This document shows, in pieces, positions 63,871-64,000 of a stretch of 64,000 nt of DNA (positions are counted from its first letter, which is position 1; each line of letters starts with the position of its first letter). The notes under the pieces were generated by a model, which had not been told where the DNA came from, did not search any database, and saw nothing but the letters and a program-made list of their open reading frames with translations. The position numbers were made by a program, and so were the translations under genes. This stretch comes from Polycladidibacter stylochi. GTDB taxonomy: Bacteria > Pseudomonadota > Alphaproteobacteria > Rhizobiales > Stappiaceae. Location of the stretch: positions 124,001 to 188,000 of the forward strand of contig NZ_LLWE01000014.1 of the NCBI RefSeq assembly GCF_001562055.1, written 5' to 3'.

Positions 63871-64000
63871 CTCTATGCGCCCATATAACATTTCTGTTAG
63901 CGAATATATTTGGGCTCCCATATACGGCCCTGTCATCGCCACCATTAACATAATTATGATAATCTTCGGTATGAACGTTAGGGTCATTTCTTGAATCTGT
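63859..64000 (-). CDS. fliQ: FliQ, C-terminal part, cut by window edge
   Basis: The last 46 residues of an open frame running off the window end on the minus strand. The visible part begins QIQEMTLTFIPKIIIIM and ends LYGRIETGF, which is the second half of FliQ: the QE-LTFVPK loop and the second helix. FliQ is a small two-helix subunit of the flagellar export gate. The stop (TGA at 63859-63861) sits in a terminator-like hairpin; flhA follows. Confidence 0.92.
   Translation of the reverse strand, partial: QIQEMTLTFIPKIIIIMLMVAMTGPYMGAQIYSLTEMLYGRIETGF

Overview
The window looks like a chromosomal segment of a motile alphaproteobacterium, most likely a marine or otherwise relatively AT-rich member of the Hyphomicrobiales (Rhizobiales). 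This is inferred from gene families and neighbourhoods: rpiA-DUF2059-gor beside divergent gph, an Atm1-type ABC exporter upstream of psd-pssA, a DUF2865 protein, a class II DAHP synthase, a short-type GltX, CimA next to CysS, and fliQ-flhA-fliR followed by a rod-binding protein. No 16S rRNA, phage, transposase or CRISPR array was seen, so the assignment is indirect.

Layout. 1-4.3 kb: end of a TPR protein, a mostly non-coding stretch, tRNA-Gln(CTG), an SDR oxidoreductase, a GDP-mannose 3,5-epimerase homologue and a small exported protein. 4.4-15.2 kb: two RND efflux loci facing away from each other. The first (adaptor + pump, minus strand) is followed by a lipoprotein-like L,D-transpeptidase; the second (plus strand) sits behind a PadR-type regulator and has an unusually large pump. 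15.3-21 kb: a minus-strand run of LysM protein, ArsR regulator, Atm1-like exporter, psd and pssA. 21-26 kb: LOG-family hydrolase, RarD-like permease, cimA and cysS. 26-34.5 kb: a large YcbB-like L,D-transpeptidase, a 38-codon membrane peptide behind an attenuator-like leader, creA, an MFS permease with its DeoR-type regulator, a DUF2865 protein and gltX. 34.6-37.2 kb: an intact MFS gene and a second MFS gene broken by one in-frame stop. 37.3-47.8 kb: housekeeping genes (nadE, a response regulator, class II aroG, gor, DUF2059, rpiA, gph), two identical tRNA-Val(TAC) genes and a solitary, divergent trpB. 47.9-55.3 kb: a dppABCDF-type peptide ABC operon with a second, closely related substrate-binding gene downstream. 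56-58.5 kb: slyX, an AstE/aspartoacylase-family hydrolase and a GntR/FCD regulator. 58.5-64 kb: the tail of a flagellar operon, fliQ (partial), flhA, fliR and five small genes, ending in a gene I do not recognise.

How the genes fit together. Themes are envelope maintenance (two L,D-transpeptidases, LysM protein, phospholipid synthesis), export of toxic compounds or metals/thiol conjugates (two RND systems, Atm1-like exporter with an ArsR regulator carrying cysteines), glutathione and pentose-phosphate metabolism, amino acid synthesis, peptide uptake and motility. Most operons end in clear intrinsic terminators, so transcription units can be delimited well.

No obvious large undescribed system is present. 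The most interesting signals are smaller: a GDP-mannose 3,5-epimerase homologue with both catalytic residues, several structured 5' leaders (a pseudoknot-capable leader, an attenuator-like leader before a 38-aa membrane peptide, two leaders that bury the ribosome-binding site), a 20-bp tandem repeat before a DeoR gene, a candidate small RNA, a recent nonsense mutation in an MFS gene, the extended RND pump, and unassigned genes in the flagellar operon. All RNA structures were found by eye and have not been folded or compared computationally.
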